Shown here one piece after another: positions 4,791 through 5,563 of a DNA stretch of 5,563 nt. The position numbers and the translations under genes were made by a program. Every line of letters begins with the position of its first letter. Position 1 is the first letter of the stretch. The stretch covers positions 450-6,012 of the forward strand of contig PEWI01000155.1 in NCBI GenBank assembly GCA_002779555.1. The letters are read 5' to 3'. Source of the DNA: Candidatus Bathyarchaeota archaeon CG07_land_8_20_14_0_80_47_9 (GTDB lineage Archaea; Thermoproteota; Bathyarchaeia; Bathyarchaeales; Bathycorpusculaceae). Below the pieces are notes generated by a model, which did no database searches, was not told where the DNA came from, and saw nothing but the letters and a program-made list of their open reading frames with translations.

Positions 4791-4946
4791 TTTTTCCTCA
4801 ACACGTCTTGATCTGCCCCAGAATTTAGCGACTCGCTAGGCTTTGATTGCCTGAAGTCATCGTCATTGTTCTCTGCTCTCGTTACGCGCGCGAAACCTAA
4901 GTTGAAACAGACCCACCTGCATACTTTGCGTCATTAGAAAGCAACC

Positions 4947-5174
4947 ATGGGATGTTACCGAGTCAGGAACATAAAACACGCCCACCAACTGCTAGACCAC
5001 AAGAAACTTGAAAAGACCGCCTTCTACATTCGACTCCTAAACTTTGAAAGTGACGAATGGCACATAGCCCACGCCACCAACCTAGAAGAGGAAAACAAAT
5101 TAATCGAAGCAGGCTTTGAATTCATCCGCTACAGTGAAAAAGACCAAGTAGCCAAATACTGGAAGAGAAAGTAA
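4947..5174 (+). CDS. Small hypothetical protein, unrecognised
   Basis: This 75-residue protein has no motif that I recognise. It is rich in charged and aromatic residues (HAHQLLDHKKLEKTAFYIRL, ESDEWHIAHATNLEEENK, FEFIRYSEKDQVAKYWKRK), has a basic C-terminus, and shows no signal peptide or membrane segment. This suggests a compact alpha/beta cytosolic protein. A weak box near 4919-4925 (GCATACTTT) about 25 bases before ATG 4947 would give a leaderless message. The stop is 31 bases before tRNA-Val on the same strand, so the two may be co-transcribed. Codon use looks protein-like, so it is probably a real gene. Confidence 0.6.
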   Translation: MGCYRVRNIKHAHQLLDHKKLEKTAFYIRLLNFESDEWHIAHATNLEEENKLIEAGFEFIRYSEKDQVAKYWKRK

Positions 5175-5205
5175 AAAACAAAGAGAAAGAGTATACTAGT
5201 TCAGG

Positions 5206-5283
5206 GGGCTGGTCGTCTAGCTTGGTTAGGACATTGGCTTTACGAGCCAAAGGTCGCCGGTTCAAGTCCGGTCCAGCCCACCA
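5206..5283 (+). tRNA. tRNA-Val (anticodon UAC)
   Basis: A full cloverleaf is visible. The acceptor stem is GGGCTGG (5206-5212) with CCAGCCC (5273-5279), followed by discriminator A5280 and an encoded CCA (5281-5283). The D stem is GTCT/GGAC, the anticodon stem is TTGGC (5234-5238)/GCCAA (5246-5250), and the loop TTTACGA has anticodon TAC at 5241-5243, reading GTA and other valine codons. The T arm is GCCGG-TTCAAGT-CCGGT. There is no intron. No strong promoter box is seen at the normal distance, so it may be processed from a transcript that also covers the small upstream gene. No T-rich terminator is obvious downstream. Confidence 0.95.
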
Positions 5284-5448
5284 CAACCCCCTTGTTCTAT
5301 GCAGGAAAATGAATGCCTGAAGAAGCATCTGCTCTGTGAGCCTCCTACCCCCTTATATAGATTGAACCCCAAACCCAAACGGTAAATTATATCCTCGTAT
5401 AGCGGTCCCAGTCTTCTGGTAGGAAAAAGTGCGCACTGCGCTACTGGT

Positions 5449-5562
5449 CTACAACTGAAGCACGCCTAGCCCACACACTCCTTGCTCCCAATCCTTCACA
5501 AGTTCAACGTATCTGAAGCCGTGTTTAACTTCACTCCAAAATCTCGGGACACCACCCACATT
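5449..5562 (-). CDS. Partial C-terminal coding region running off the right edge
   Basis: On the minus strand a frame open from the window edge reads NVGGVPRFWSEVKHGFRYVE, then LVKDWEQGVCGLGVLQL, and ends with TAG at 5451-5449. The composition is protein-like, but only 37 residues are visible and no family can be named. Between this stop and the tRNA (5284-5448) nothing clearly coding is seen, only a TATA-like TTATATAG near 5353-5360 that could serve either strand. Confidence 0.35.
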   Translation of the reverse strand, partial: NVGGVPRFWSEVKHGFRYVELVKDWEQGVCGLGVLQL

Positions 5563-5563
5563 T

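Noticed and set aside
5300..5318. Possible terminator hairpin CAGG...CCTG after the tRNA
   Set aside because: A four-base stem with no following T-tract; too weak to call.
5122..5328. Minus-strand ORF containing GPDLNRRPLARKAN
   Set aside because: It is the antisense of the tRNA gene. This peptide type is a familiar false protein produced by reading tRNA complements.
5298..5385. Plus-strand 28-codon ORF starting MQENECLKKH
   Set aside because: Short, with no ribosome binding site and a low-complexity proline/lysine end; no support as a gene.

Overview
The window looks archaeal. It holds closely packed type II toxin-antitoxin (TA) operons, AT-rich boxes about 25 bases before several starts (archaeal TATA spacing), starts that would be leaderless or nearly so, GTG and TTG initiation, and a tRNA-Val gene with an encoded CCA end. 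The species cannot be named from this sequence; a Thermoproteota-type lineage (for example Bathyarchaeia) is only an impression from the protein families.

Layout. Positions 1-830 carry an AbrB-type antitoxin and a PIN-domain toxin on the minus strand, behind a promoter with a clear inverted repeat. Positions 893-1110 hold a frameshifted gene relic. Positions 1112-1581 carry a hicB-hicA operon on the minus strand. Positions 1665-2312 carry a second antitoxin/PIN toxin pair on the plus strand, behind a pair of TTGTATAC direct repeats. Positions 2416-3942 are a patchwork of broken genes: a winged-helix fragment, a viral-type ORF, a large terminase gene broken by an in-frame TAG and a 17-base tandem duplication, the 5' part of a GDP-mannose 4,6-dehydratase gene, and the 5' part of a glucose-1-phosphate thymidylyltransferase gene in the opposite direction. 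Positions 4060-4790 carry a third VapBC-like pair on the minus strand. A small unrecognised gene (4947-5174), tRNA-Val(UAC) (5206-5283) and a partial minus-strand reading frame at the right edge complete the window.

How it fits together. It reads as an accessory region beside a tRNA gene: four intact TA modules of at least three antitoxin types surround the debris of a provirus and of surface-sugar genes. The TA operons should each be autoregulated, and three have a repeat at the promoter suitable as an operator. The debris probably makes nothing functional.

The most unusual signal is the (TGCA)n palindrome. A core TGCATGCATG occurs four times (938, 2416, 2564, 3719). Three copies lie at junctions between unrelated or truncated gene pieces, including the exact point where two sugar-nucleotide gene fragments are joined tail to tail. 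The repeat also supplies ATG codons on both strands. Whether it is a recombination site, a rearrangement hot spot or a simple microsatellite cannot be decided from one window.
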